Source: Romboutsia hominis (lineage in GTDB: Bacteria; Bacillota; Clostridia; Peptostreptococcales; Peptostreptococcaceae). Taken from it: DNA of 64,000 nucleotides. Numbering within the stretch: the stretch's first letter is position 1; the number at the start of each line of letters is the position of its first letter. The notes beneath the pieces were generated by a model that ran no database searches, was not told where the DNA came from, and saw only the letters and a program-made list of their open reading frames with translations. A program made the translations under genes and the position numbers. Location of the stretch: the NCBI RefSeq assembly GCF_900002575.1, contig NZ_LN650648.1, forward strand, positions 2,829,565 through 2,893,564, read 5' to 3'. Below, one piece after another: positions 8,576-17,583 of the stretch.

Positions 8576-9670
8576 ATGACTGATAGAGAAAAAGAAATTT
8601 TAGATATTTTGAAAGAAAATCCTATGATTTCTCAACAAGAACTAGCGGATAGACTATCTATAACTCGTTCTTCCACTGCAGTACATATAACTAACCTAAT
8701 GAAAAAAGGTTATATCAGGGGAAAAGGTTATATATTAAATAAAAGTAATTATGTAACTGTAATCGGCGGTTCTAATATGGATATTCAAGGGTCTACTAAC
8801 TCACCTCTTGTTATGTTTGACTCTAATCCAGGTAAGGTTGATATATCTTTAGGTGGTGTCGGGAGAAATATAGCTGAAAATATGTGTAGATTAGGGGTAG
8901 ATACTAAGCTTATTTCTGCCATTGGAAATGATTTATATGGAAATAAGATACTATCAGAATGTAAAGGACTTGGAATAGATGTTGAAGATTGCTTTGTTTC
9001 CAATGAAATGCCGACTTCAATATATGTTTCAATATTAAATGATTCTAATGATATGCAAGTAGCTATATCTCATATGGACATTTTAGAAAAAATAGATACT
9101 TCATATATAAACTCAAAACATCAGTTTATTAATGAGTCATTAGCAATTGTAATAGATACAAATTTATCTAAAGAGGCTATAGAATATATAACCTCTAAGT
9201 ATTCTCATATTCCTATATTTGTTGATACTGTTTCAACAGCAAAGTGTATGAAGATAAAAGATATAATAGGACGATTCCACACTGTAAAGCTAAACAAACT
9301 TGAAGCCGAAGCTTTATCTGGAATAGAAATAAATAATTTAAAAGACTTAGAACTTTGTTCTAAAATCCTATTAGATCAAGGAGTAAATAAAGTATTTATT
9401 ACACTTGGAAAAGATGGTGTATTTTCTGCAGCTAAAGAAAATTCCATTAAATTAGATGGAGTAAAGGTTGATATAGTTAATGCAACAGGGGCAGGAGATG
9501 CATTTACAGCTAGTTTAGTGTATTGTCATATGAATGATTTTGACCTAGAGTATACAACTAAATTCTCTGTAGCATCATCAATAATAGCGCTATCACATAA
9601 AAATACAATAAATCCAAATATGTCTGTAGACAATGTTGAAAAAATACTTAAGGAGATGATTTTATGTTAG
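8576..9670 (+). CDS. psuK: Pseudouridine kinase with N-terminal winged helix
   Basis: PsuK phosphorylates pseudouridine to its 5'-phosphate. The 364-aa protein starts at the ATG at 8576, five bases after AGGAGA; an upstream in-frame ATG at 8534 has no site. Residues about 2-55 form a helix-turn-helix ([34 protein letters not shown]), followed by a PfkB/ribokinase domain with [15 protein letters not shown] and the anion hole and catalytic base [14 protein letters not shown]-fused pseudouridine kinases occur in Firmicutes and may autoregulate the operon. The gene overlaps psuG by seven bases, which fixes the function much better than the kinase fold alone. Confidence 0.9.
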   Translation: MTDREKEILDILKENPMISQQELADRLSITRSSTAVHITNLMKKGYIRGKGYILNKSNYVTVIGGSNMDIQGSTNSPLVMFDSNPGKVDISLGGVGRNIAENMCRLGVDTKLISAIGNDLYGNKILSECKGLGIDVEDCFVSNEMPTSIYVSILNDSNDMQVAISHMDILEKIDTSYINSKHQFINESLAIVIDTNLSKEAIEYITSKYSHIPIFVDTVSTAKCMKIKDIIGRFHTVKLNKLEAEALSGIEINNLKDLELCSKILLDQGVNKVFITLGKDGVFSAAKENSIKLDGVKVDIVNATGAGDAFTASLVYCHMNDFDLEYTTKFSVASSIIALSHKNTINPNMSVDNVEKILKEMILC

Positions 9671-10584
9671 AAAAATATTTACAAGTACATCCAGAAGTTA
9701 AAAAAGCTATAGAAGCAGGGGAACCAGTAGTTGCATTAGAGTCTACTATAATTTCTCATGGTATGCCATATCCTAAAAATGTAGAAATGGCAAAAAACGT
9801 AAGTAAAATAATAAGAGAAAATGGAGCAGTTCCAGCTACAATTGCTATCATAGATGGTGTGTTAAAAGTTGGCCTTACTGAAGAAGAAATAGAATTCTTA
9901 GGAACAAGCAAAGATGTTGTTAAAGCTAGTAGAAGAGATTTACCTTTTATTATATCTAAAAAATTAACTGGTGCTACTACAGTAGCTACTACTATGATAT
10001 TAGCTGATTTGGCAGGAGTTAGAGTATTTGCCACTGGTGGAATTGGTGGAGTTCATAGAGGAGCAGAAAAAACTTTCGATATATCTGCTGATTTACAAGA
10101 ATTAGCTAATACAAATGTTGCTGTTATATGTGCAGGAGCTAAATCTATATTAGATATAGGTTTAACATTAGAATACTTAGAAACTAACGGTGTACCTGTA
10201 GTAGGATTTGGTACAGATGAATTCCCTGCTTTCTACACAAGAAGAAGTGGATTTGGTGTTGACTATAGAGTAGATTCTTCTATGGAAGTTGCTACTGCTT
10301 TAAAAGCTAAATGGGACTTAAATTTAAAAGGTGGTATGGTTATAGGTAATCCAATACCTACAGAACATGAAATGGATTATGATACTATAACAAATGCTAT
10401 AGAATCTGCTTTAAAAGAAGCTGAAGAGAAAAATATAGCAGGTAAAAAAGTTACTCCTTTCTTATTAGATAAGGTTAAGACAATAACTGCTGGTAAGAGT
10501 TTAGATTCTAACATAGAGTTAGTTTATAACAATGCAAGAGTTGCAGCTCAAATAGCGAAAGACTTAGCAGACATAAACAACTAA
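9664..10584 (+). CDS. psuG: Pseudouridine-5'-phosphate glycosidase
   Basis: PsuG reversibly cleaves the C-C bond of pseudouridine 5'-phosphate to uracil and ribose 5-phosphate. The 306-aa length is standard. Family motifs are [36 protein letters not shown] with the active-site Lys region, [35 protein letters not shown], and PAFYTRRSG. It starts inside the end of psuK with an AAGGAGATGATTTT site, giving translational coupling. A terminator follows about 80 bases later. Confidence 0.96.
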   Translation: MLEKYLQVHPEVKKAIEAGEPVVALESTIISHGMPYPKNVEMAKNVSKIIRENGAVPATIAIIDGVLKVGLTEEEIEFLGTSKDVVKASRRDLPFIISKKLTGATTVATTMILADLAGVRVFATGGIGGVHRGAEKTFDISADLQELANTNVAVICAGAKSILDIGLTLEYLETNGVPVVGFGTDEFPAFYTRRSGFGVDYRVDSSMEVATALKAKWDLNLKGGMVIGNPIPTEHEMDYDTITNAIESALKEAEEKNIAGKKVTPFLLDKVKTITAGKSLDSNIELVYNNARVAAQIAKDLADINN

Positions 10585-10665
10585 TATAGTACCATTAGAT
10601 TATTATTGACTTAGGTATTAAAACTATTAATTTTATAATAATATATCTAATAATTTATTATACTT

Positions 10666-10696
10666 AAAATGCACATTAGTAAATAATGTGCATTTT
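10666..10696 (+). terminator. Terminator of psuK-psuG
   Basis: Perfect 12-bp stem (AAAATGCACATT/AATGTGCATTTT) with a 7-base loop, located about 80 bases after the psuG stop. The downstream T-run is short (TTTT within the stem end). Confidence 0.7.
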
Positions 10697-10756
10697 GTTA
10701 TGTTATAGAATTAAAATTTTCTACATTATCAAACTTATTGTACTTGGAAAATCATA

Positions 10757-11172
10757 TTACTTCATATCTAATTCTTCTTTAGCTAATTTAGGTACGTCGT
10801 TAATATTTACTTCCTCAAAACTATCAACCCCATAGATATCTTTTTTTCTCTCCAGTACCTCCAACATGTACACATATATATGCACCTTTCTTCAAGTTTT
10901 TATCTGCATAAAAACTTACCTTAATTGACTTACCTTTTTTGTTATAGGCTGTTGTTTCATATTTGTATATCCAAGGATTTTTTTCTTTGTTATTTTCAAT
11001 CACACCATCTTGTTCTATTTTTACAAAATACTTATCAGTTCTAATTGATGTTCTCATTTCATCTAAAAAAAAGATCTTTGTTTATCTTAACCCCCATATA
11101 TATACCTAGTGTTAAGATACCTATAATAATTATACAAATCAAATTTTTAAAATAATTCTTTTCTTTTTTCAA
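10757..11172 (-). pseudogene. YxeA-family (DUF1093) gene with two homopolymer frameshifts
   Basis: Reading the minus strand from a TTG at 11172 behind GGAG gives an N-terminal membrane anchor (LICIIIIGILTLGIYMGV). It ends at a TGA just after a run of eight T residues (complement of 11065-11072). Removing one base there joins DEMRTSIRTDKYFVKIEQDG. A second shift in a run of seven A residues (complement of 10841-10847) separates GGTGEKK from KKDIYGVDSFEEVNINDVPKLAKEELDMK. Joined, the product is a secreted or anchored YxeA-like protein of about 138 aa with the typical TAYNKKGK...GAYICVHV core. The middle frame alone gives a 77-aa open frame from 11057 to 10824. It may be a true pseudogene, a slippage-controlled gene, or two assembly errors. 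Confidence 0.75.
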
Positions 11173-11373
11173 AATTATTAACTCCTTTATTATCTATTTT
11201 TTCTTTATTTGATTACAATATATTATTATTCTAAAATCAATATATTTTATTGTTTTTTCAATAAATAATATATATTATTAACTAGATATAAAGTTACGAA
11301 AATAAAAAAGAACATATAAATATATCAATTATAAACAATCTTCTGCAAACATATTTAAAGCACTAACTAAAAA

Positions 11374-11410
11374 AGGTTACTCCAATAATTCAAAATCATC
11401 AGAGTAACCT
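11374..11410 (-). terminator. Terminator after the 53-aa gene
   Basis: AGGTTACTC/GAGTAACCT arms (11374-11382, 11402-11410) are followed on the minus strand by TTTTTT. It lies six bases past the stop of the small gene. Confidence 0.8.
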
Positions 11411-11415
11411 ACATA

Positions 11416-11577
11416 TTAATCTTCTTTTAAGTTAGGTATTACTTTTTTTATTTCTTCTATTTGATGCCATGTTCTTTCTAGACTGTTTTCAGATATATAG
11501 CTTTTTACTTCACTTAAGTTTGTAAATTCCTTTACTGATAAGTCATCCTCTTCGTTCATGTATCTTAGAATAAACAT
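11416..11577 (-). CDS. Small acidic 53-aa hypothetical protein
   Basis: A short open frame (MFILRYMNEEDDLSVKEFTNL...) of 53 residues, mostly charged and predicted helical, ending NLKED just before a clear terminator. It starts nine bases after the SEC-C protein stop on the same strand, and the sequence before the ATG (GGTAAATTT) gives only a weak ribosome binding site, so translation may be coupled to the SEC-C gene. I do not recognise a family. Its position between a real gene and that gene's terminator, and the absence of stops, support it being real. Confidence 0.6.
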   Translation of the reverse strand: MFILRYMNEEDDLSVKEFTNLSEVKSYISENSLERTWHQIEEIKKVIPNLKED

Positions 11578-11586
11578 AAATTTACC

Positions 11587-12084
11587 TTACTTTCCACAAC
11601 ACTTCTTATATTTCTTTCCACTTCCACATGGACAAGCGTCATTTCTTCCAACCTTTTCTTCTTTAACAACTGTCTTAGATGTCTTGTAAGCTTTTTGTAA
11701 TTCTTTTCTCTTAGCTTCTGGTAATATTTCATTCCAGCCTGGTAAGTTATATAACCAATGAGCTTCTACAGCTACCATATTGTAGTATAACTTTTCCCAA
11801 TCTATATCTAATTTTATAGTGCTATCTGCTTCTATAGTTTCTAATGTTATGTCTTCTTTTAAACTTTCACTTATTCCATCTATGAATCCCATGAAGTATT
11901 CAACTGATGTATTGTACTTAGCAGCTAACTCGCTAACTACACCTTCTACAACTTCTTGCTTATTATTTAATAACTCGTTGTATATTGAAGCTTCTACCTT
12001 TAAATAATCTTCCCAGAACTTTACTTCTGCTTCTTGACTTTCATGGTTATCACTTAAGTTTCTCCATTCAGTATATAAACTCAT
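11587..12084 (-). CDS. SEC-C metal-binding motif protein
   Basis: A 165-aa protein whose C-terminus is a textbook SEC-C zinc motif: [19 protein letters not shown], with Cys-x-Cys and Cys-Cys ligands as in SecA tails. The preceding ~130 residues are helical and acidic and do not match a family I can name. SEC-C tails mediate zinc-dependent contact with SecB or ribosomes in SecA and are found on many small stress proteins, so the function here is open. An AGGAGGA site precedes the ATG. Together with the 53-aa gene it forms a two-gene unit ending at a terminator. Confidence 0.8.
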   Translation of the reverse strand: MSLYTEWRNLSDNHESQEAEVKFWEDYLKVEASIYNELLNNKQEVVEGVVSELAAKYNTSVEYFMGFIDGISESLKEDITLETIEADSTIKLDIDWEKLYYNMVAVEAHWLYNLPGWNEILPEAKRKELQKAYKTSKTVVKEEKVGRNDACPCGSGKKYKKCCGK

Positions 12085-12120
12085 ACGTTTTTCCTCCTAA
12101 AACCTTCTATAATATAATTA

Positions 12121-12837
12121 TTAGATTAACTCTTCTATTATATCACAATTAAATAATTCTTTTAATACTTTTATAGCATACTCTTGGTCTATAAAGAAAG
12201 GGCTACTTGCTATAGTTATAACTTTGGCACCTTTTATTAATTCCTTTATTTTAGATACTCTCTTATCATAAGAAATATACTCCATATCTTTAGAAAATAT
12301 GTCTAAATCTATATCTAGCACATACTCTCCTTCTATATCCATTTCAAATCCATAAGAACTATCAATTATTATTACTTCTGAAAAAATATTGTGCTTTAAT
12401 GCTGGTTGTATAAAGTTACCTACATTAAGTACTTCATTTGTATATCTAAATACATCATCAAGACTATTCATGTCTACATTGTAATTTTCAGGTTCCCTCA
12501 TATCTTTATGTTGGTCTACATGCACTAGTTTACAACCTTTTTTAAACTTATTTGATTTCAAGCTATTTATCCAAAAATAAAAAGCATGGTTGTGGTTATC
12601 GAAAATATAAATGTCCTTATCTTCTTTTTTATAAAAAACCATATTTTTAAGACCCTTAGCCTTTATCTCTTTATCTTCATCAATCTCATTAAACACTATT
12701 TCTTCACCAACAGCAACATCTTCTAAAGTACCTTCGATTAATGACGGTACAAATATACTTTTATTACTTCTTTCCTCATAAGAAAATATATTATTTCCCT
12801 TTGGTCTATCTATATAAAATCCTTTGTATCTATCCAT
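12121..12837 (-). CDS. UPF0489 family protein
   Basis: A 238-aa cytoplasmic protein. The middle and C-terminal part match UPF0489 (C5orf22-like) proteins: IYIFDNHNHAFYFW, KLVHVDQHKDMREP, the YVLDIDLDIFS block and ITIASSPFFIDQEYAI. The HxDxHxD and DxDxD arrangement resembles the metal-binding residues of the arginase/deacetylase fold, so a metal-dependent hydrolase activity is plausible but unproven. It starts behind AAGGAGATATT and appears monocistronic. Confidence 0.8.
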   Translation of the reverse strand: MDRYKGFYIDRPKGNNIFSYEERSNKSIFVPSLIEGTLEDVAVGEEIVFNEIDEDKEIKAKGLKNMVFYKKEDKDIYIFDNHNHAFYFWINSLKSNKFKKGCKLVHVDQHKDMREPENYNVDMNSLDDVFRYTNEVLNVGNFIQPALKHNIFSEVIIIDSSYGFEMDIEGEYVLDIDLDIFSKDMEYISYDKRVSKIKELIKGAKVITIASSPFFIDQEYAIKVLKELFNCDIIEELI

Positions 12838-13074
12838 AATATCTCCTTTTATTTTAATTTATTGTCTAAATTATTATACTATATAGTTTACATTTTTTTA
12901 TTTTCTAATTACCTACCTTTTATCTTACACTAATGTAATCAATCTGTTATCTGTACGTAAGGCTTTTTTTGTATATTTATCTTATAATATGTATATAGAA
13001 AGAACAACTTATTTAAATTTTAAAATATCAATTATTTAACATAGACTATTAAATATTTTAGGAGGAATTATAAA

Positions 13075-13251
13075 ATGATAACATTAATATTAACAACAAT
13101 ATTTTTAATACCTTTAGCTTTAACATTTTTAGCTTACGCAACAACTAATGGTTTTTGTGTTAATCCTATGCAATATAATACTGAAGAAGATTCTATAGAC
13201 TTAATAAATCTAAATAGTGTTTTATCACTAAGTTTTGATAATAACTTATAA
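13075..13251 (+). CDS. Small single-pass membrane protein (58 aa)
   Basis: A 58-residue open frame starting MITLILTTIFLIPLALTF behind a perfect AGGAGG site (13061-13066 region). Residues about 2-22 form one membrane segment; the rest is a short acidic tail with the motif NPMQYNTEEDSIDLINLNS. A strong hairpin terminator follows 5 bases after the stop. I do not recognise a family. The ribosome binding site, the isolated position and the terminator make it a convincing small gene. Confidence 0.65.
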   Translation: MITLILTTIFLIPLALTFLAYATTNGFCVNPMQYNTEEDSIDLINLNSVLSLSFDNNL

Positions 13252-13255
13252 ATTA

Positions 13256-13308
13256 AAAAGTGAAGTACTTCAAGATTATTAAATAATTTTGAAGTACTTC
13301 ACTTTTTT
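13256..13308. terminator. Bidirectional terminator
   Basis: A long hairpin (AAAAGTGAAGTACTTCAA... paired with TTGAAGTACTTCACTTTTTT) has T-rich exits on both strands. It serves the 58-aa gene on the plus strand and the RluA-type gene on the minus strand. Confidence 0.9.
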
Positions 13309-13354
13309 AGATTATATAAAAATATTTCATATAATTTATCAAATACAATATTTT

Positions 13355-14026
13355 TTATTTAACGAATAAATTCCAAGGATGTTCTTGTGGTGGTTCACAA
13401 ACAAACTCCATTCTTTCCTTTGTCGTAGGATGGTCTATTTCTATTTTATGAGACCATAAAGCTATTTGTTGTCCAACTTTATTTACATCTTGTCCATATC
13501 TTTGGTCTCCAAATAGAGGGTGTTTTCTACTTGAAAATTGTACCCTTATTTGATGAGGTCTTCCTGTTTTTAAGTCTATTTCAACTAAACTAAATTTCCC
13601 CTTAGTACTTAAAGTTTTATAACTTAATTCAGCATTCTTTGCTTCTTTATGGTCTTTTTTTACTACACTAACCATATTAGTTTTCTTATTCTTATAAAGA
13701 TAATCTTTTAAAGTATCACTTTCTTTATTCATTGTTCCATGTATAACTGCCCTATATGTTTTTTTTAAAGTTTTAGTTCTTACTTGATCAGATAATCTTG
13801 AAGCAGCTTTTGATGTTTTGGCAAACACCATAACTCCACCGACTGGTCTATCTAATCTATGTACTAATCCTATATAAACATTCCCTGGCTTGTTATACTT
13901 TTCTTTTACATATTGCTTTAAAAGATTTACCATATCTTTATCATTTGTATCATCACCTTGAGATAGTATATTTACAGGTTTTTCTACTACTAGTAAATGG
14001 TTGTCTTCGTATATGACTTTAATCAT
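13355..14026 (-). CDS. RluA-family pseudouridine synthase
   Basis: A 223-aa enzyme converting uridine to pseudouridine in rRNA or tRNA. It has the catalytic block VHRLDRPVGG with Asp59, preceded by DNHLLVVEKP, and the C-terminal GRPHQIRVQF and HPLFGDQRYG blocks typical of RluA/RluD. There is no N-terminal S4 domain, so it is the short RluA-like or TruC-like form and the target cannot be told. Its ATG overlaps the stop of the upstream methyltransferase by one base (TAATG), indicating translational coupling and a joint RNA modification unit. Confidence 0.93.
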   Translation of the reverse strand: MIKVIYEDNHLLVVEKPVNILSQGDDTNDKDMVNLLKQYVKEKYNKPGNVYIGLVHRLDRPVGGVMVFAKTSKAASRLSDQVRTKTLKKTYRAVIHGTMNKESDTLKDYLYKNKKTNMVSVVKKDHKEAKNAELSYKTLSTKGKFSLVEIDLKTGRPHQIRVQFSSRKHPLFGDQRYGQDVNKVGQQIALWSHKIEIDHPTTKERMEFVCEPPQEHPWNLFVK

Positions 14027-14898
14027 TACTTAGACTCCCATCTTCCAAATATACCACATGGTAATACCTTCCCATCTTTAGATGCAGGTATACCTATTTC
14101 TCCACCATATATTTTTCCACCTTTAGCTTTCTTAGCTACTGTAGCATCTAATATATGTTCAAGTATTATTGGTGATAATCCTGTTGTATATGAGTTTATT
14201 AAGAAGAATAAAGGTTTGTCTGATAATACTTTTGTACATAATTCAACTAAACCATATAACTTATCTTCTATTTGCCATACTTCTCCCTTTGGTCCTCTTC
14301 CGTATGAAGGTGGGTCCATTATTATAGCATCATATTTATTACCTCTTCTTATTTCTCTTTCTACAAATTTAACAACATCATCAACTATAAATCTTACTTT
14401 TCTATCTCCTAAACCTGATGTATGTAAATTTTCTTTAGCCCAAGTTACCATACCTTTAGATGCATCTACATGGCATACTTCTGCCCCTGCTGCTGCACAA
14501 GCTACTGTTGCTCCACCAGTATATGCAAATAAGTTAAGTACTTTTATTGGTCTACCTGCATTTCTTATTTTATCCATTGACCAATCCCAGTTAGCTGCTT
14601 GTTCTGGGAATAATCCTGTATGCTTAAATCCTGTTGGACTTATATTAAACTTTAATTCTTTGTAGCTAACAGTCCATTTCTCTGGGTACTTTTTTTTATG
14701 CTCCCATTGTCCTCCACCTCTACTACTTCTGTGGTAGTGTCCATGAGGATTTTTCCATAATCCACTTTCATGTGGTATTGGCCACATAACTTGAGGGTCT
14801 GGTCTTCTTAAAACTATATCTCCCCAACGTTCTAATTTTTCCCCGTTACCCATATCTATAAGTTCATAGTCTTTCCATTTATCTGCTAATAATAACAT
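14026..14898 (-). CDS. Class I SAM methyltransferase, RlmI/RlmK-like
   Basis: A 290-aa AdoMet-dependent methyltransferase. Motif I reads LNLFAYTGGATVACAAAGAEV, the acidic loop VCHVDASKGMVTWAKENL follows, and the catalytic-type DPPSYGRGPKGEVW lies near residue 190. This layout belongs to COG1092-type rRNA methyltransferases (RlmI/RlmK), although the N-terminal PUA domain of RlmI is missing. The closest role would be base methylation in rRNA; linkage to a pseudouridine synthase supports an RNA target. Start ATG behind AGGAGGAC. Confidence 0.85.
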   Translation of the reverse strand: MLLLADKWKDYELIDMGNGEKLERWGDIVLRRPDPQVMWPIPHESGLWKNPHGHYHRSSRGGGQWEHKKKYPEKWTVSYKELKFNISPTGFKHTGLFPEQAANWDWSMDKIRNAGRPIKVLNLFAYTGGATVACAAAGAEVCHVDASKGMVTWAKENLHTSGLGDRKVRFIVDDVVKFVEREIRRGNKYDAIIMDPPSYGRGPKGEVWQIEDKLYGLVELCTKVLSDKPLFFLINSYTTGLSPIILEHILDATVAKKAKGGKIYGGEIGIPASKDGKVLPCGIFGRWESK

Positions 14899-15082
14899 TT
14901 ATGTCCTCCTAAAATTTTTATTCTTAATCTATGTATTATATCATATATTTAACTAATATTTTCGGTATTTTCAATACTTTATATACTTATTCTTATGTAT
15001 ATATAATTTTATTTTTTATTAATTTTATTTAGTTTCCTAGCATATTCTATATAATAATTGATTTTTAATAGGGGGCGATTTT

Positions 15083-15808
15083 ATGATGAGAAATTCTCAA
15101 GTTGGATACAACTGTATATATAATTTGTTGCATGTAAAATTTAATGAAGACTTTGGGAGAGATGGAAAATTTTCATACGATTTACAGTATCCTTCTTTTT
15201 ATGCTTTTAAAAATACATATTTTAAGGTTAACCCTTCTATACTTTCCCAATTAAATAGTACTATAAAGGCCAATGTCAATGACTTTAAGGAAGGAACCTT
15301 AAAAGAAGAAGAAGAAATGGATAGAAAGTTTAATATTATGTCATGCTATGCTGTTACATTTAATAAAAACTATGTACTAAGCTCAATATTAACACTTAAA
15401 GGATTTGTAGAAAATGAAGGCCTACTTTATAACCAACTTAATAATTTTAATATTGACTTAAATAATGGAAAAACTATCTACCTTAGAGATATTTTTAAAG
15501 AAAATGTTGATTATATAACACTTATTACTAACTATGTTAATTATAAAATAAGTCAAAATAGAGATTTATATTATGAAAACTACGATTTATATATTCCAGA
15601 AGATCAGGCTTTTTATATAACAGATGACGGAATCGTTATATACTTTGAGTTAGATGAGATAGCACCTAAAGATATAGGAGTACCTAAGTTTAAAATGTCC
15701 TTTGAAAAATTTGCCCCTTACATTAATCCTAGGTTCTTTTGTTCTCCTCAAAATATTAACACTTTAAATAGTAGACACTTTAGATATTACCTTAGAAAAA
15801 ATATGTAA
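15083..15808 (+). CDS. DUF3298 (RsiV-like C-terminal) domain protein
   Basis: A 241-aa protein behind a GGGGGCGATTTT site. Two adjacent ATG codons (15083, 15086) are possible starts. The N-terminal half resembles the DUF4163/PdaC lid (LQYPSF... LNSTIKANVNDF) and the C-terminal part (about 150-235) is DUF3298, with NGKTIYLRDIF, INYKISQ-like and YFELDEIAPKDIGVPKFKM. In RsiV the same tandem binds lysozyme outside the cell. This copy has no signal peptide or membrane segment, so it would stay in the cytoplasm unless exported unusually. The function is unknown. Confidence 0.75.
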   Translation: MMRNSQVGYNCIYNLLHVKFNEDFGRDGKFSYDLQYPSFYAFKNTYFKVNPSILSQLNSTIKANVNDFKEGTLKEEEEMDRKFNIMSCYAVTFNKNYVLSSILTLKGFVENEGLLYNQLNNFNIDLNNGKTIYLRDIFKENVDYITLITNYVNYKISQNRDLYYENYDLYIPEDQAFYITDDGIVIYFELDEIAPKDIGVPKFKMSFEKFAPYINPRFFCSPQNINTLNSRHFRYYLRKNM

Positions 15809-15812
15809 TTAC

Positions 15813-15843
15813 AAAAAGAGTATGACGAAGTCATACTCTTTTT
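15813..15843. terminator. Bidirectional terminator between convergent genes
   Basis: A 13-bp stem (AAAAAGAGTATGA/TCATACTCTTTTT) with a CGAAG loop lies between the DUF3298 gene (plus) and gadB copy 1 (minus). It has T runs at both exits. Confidence 0.9.
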
Positions 15844-15861
15844 AAATAATTTTTGTGATTC

Positions 15862-17265
15862 TTAATGAGTAAATCCATATTTTTTATTTTCTTGTTTTTT
15901 ACCATGAACTAATACATTGGCATTATTTAAATCATTTATAGCCATTTTTAAGTCTCTTATGAATAATTCAGCCATATCATGACTTAAGTCTGCTCTACAT
16001 ACTATACGTTGTATTATTGTATTTTGTAGATTAATTGGTAATGGATATGCTGGTATTTGCCATCCTTTCATTGCTAATCTATCTGCTAAATCATATAATG
16101 TCCATTCTACATTTACATCATCTTTTAATCTATAACATACTATTGGTAAATTTTCTCCATCATTATAGATTTTGAATAAACCAGTAGCTTCTATTTCTCT
16201 ACTTAAATACATTGCAACATCTTTTGTACGTTGATGTATTTGTCTATATCCTTCAAATCCAAGACGTAAGAAGTTATAATATTGTCCTATAACTTGACTT
16301 GCTGATCTTGAGAAGTTTATAGCCATAGTTGGCATTGATCCACCTAAGTAACTTACTTCAAATATTAATTCTTTTGGTAAGTATTCTTCATCTTTCCATA
16401 TTACCCAACCTATACCTGGGTATACTAATCCATATTTATGACCTGATGTACTTATTGAAACTACATTTTTTAATCTAAAGTCCCATTCAAGCTCTGGATC
16501 TATAAATGGTACGAACATACCACCTGATGCACCATCTATATGTATAGGTACTGATATCTTAGCTGTTTTATTGTATTCTTCTAATAAAGCATCTAATGCT
16601 TTTATATCATCAAATTTACCTGTGTATGTTATACCTAGTAAACCTACTACACCTATTGTATAATCATCTACATAATCTAACACTTTGTCTACATCTAAAC
16701 TCATGTGTTCTTCATCCATTGGTACTAAACGCATTTCTATATCCCAATATACACAGAATTTTTCCCAACAAACTTGATATCCTGAAGATATTACTAAGTT
16801 TGGTTTCTTAGCATTTACATCTATTCCTGCTTCTTTTGCTCTATTTCTCCATCTGAATTTCATAGCCATACCACCTAGCATACATGCTTCAGATGAACCT
16901 ACTGTAGAAGTACCTATGTATTTCATATCTTCTGGTGCATTCCATAAATCTGCTAACATACTAACACATCTATTTTCCATTTCTGTTGTTTGTGGATATT
17001 CAGACTTATCTATAGCATTTTTTTCTAATGTTTCTGCCATAAGTTTAGTTGCTTCTGGTTCCATATAAGTTTGGCAGAATGTACATAAATTAAGTCTTGC
17101 ATTACCTTCATTCATTAACTCATCTTTAATTAATTGATATGCTACATTTGGAGCAATAGAATCTTTCCCTAAAACATCTTTGGCTACCTCAGAGCCAGAT
17201 TCTATTGTCCCAAATACTGGTGTATCATATTTATCGCCTAATCTGTCTTTTCTACTAAATAACAT
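15862..17265 (-). CDS. gadB: Glutamate decarboxylase, copy 1
   Basis: A PLP-dependent decarboxylase turning glutamate into GABA and CO2 while consuming a proton. The 467-aa length equals E. coli GadB. The PLP lysine is Lys277 in STSGHKYGL, and GTSTVGSSEACMLGGMAMK forms the phosphate-binding region. The protein ends in a C-terminal His (YGFTH), comparable to the autoinhibitory His465 near the E. coli GadB tail. One oddity is IHIDGASGG at 241-249: most GadB proteins, including copy 2, have DAASGG there, so Ala is replaced by Gly next to the PLP ring. An AGGAGGA site precedes the ATG. It is about 80% identical by eye to copy 2. Confidence 0.96.
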   Translation of the reverse strand: MLFSRKDRLGDKYDTPVFGTIESGSEVAKDVLGKDSIAPNVAYQLIKDELMNEGNARLNLCTFCQTYMEPEATKLMAETLEKNAIDKSEYPQTTEMENRCVSMLADLWNAPEDMKYIGTSTVGSSEACMLGGMAMKFRWRNRAKEAGIDVNAKKPNLVISSGYQVCWEKFCVYWDIEMRLVPMDEEHMSLDVDKVLDYVDDYTIGVVGLLGITYTGKFDDIKALDALLEEYNKTAKISVPIHIDGASGGMFVPFIDPELEWDFRLKNVVSISTSGHKYGLVYPGIGWVIWKDEEYLPKELIFEVSYLGGSMPTMAINFSRSASQVIGQYYNFLRLGFEGYRQIHQRTKDVAMYLSREIEATGLFKIYNDGENLPIVCYRLKDDVNVEWTLYDLADRLAMKGWQIPAYPLPINLQNTIIQRIVCRADLSHDMAELFIRDLKMAINDLNNANVLVHGKKQENKKYGFTH

Positions 17266-17583
17266 TTTTGATTCCTCCTAATAGTGTTTTTATAATTATT
17301 AATTTTAATAATTATAAATTTAATTTTTTGTTCAAATTATTGAGCATTTTTCATTTTAGACTTTTTATATATTATTTTGTTTTTTGTTATACTATATATA
17401 TACCTCTCTTTTTGTGTGTTAAACATATTTTTACAATTTTTTTATATATTTTTTCTTTTTTCTAAATTTTCTTTATAATAGAAAAGAGTATTTTTCAATG
17501 TATAAAACAAGTTCTATACATTTCAAAATACTCTTTTTTGCAATTTAATTTTATATTAAAATCAATTTTCTTGTTTAAGTTAA
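17266..17583. other. 318-base gap upstream of gadB copy 1
   Basis: AT-rich. It holds the probable gadB copy 1 promoter region near 17380-17420, not resolved to boxes, and the hairpin listed at 17481-17538. No open frame is supported. Confidence 0.6.
17481..17538. terminator. Long hairpin after the DUF2776 gene
   Basis: Arms beginning GAAAAGAGTATTTT and ending AAAATACTCTTTTTT pair around a central loop near 17510. The T-run is stronger on the plus strand, but the position is right for terminating the minus-strand DUF2776 gene. Confidence 0.65.

Noticed and set aside
13997-14665. A 222-codon open frame on the plus strand opposite the methyltransferase and RluA genes
   Set aside because: It lies wholly antisense to two well-supported genes, has no ribosome binding site and encodes low-complexity hydrophobic sequence; a reading-frame shadow.
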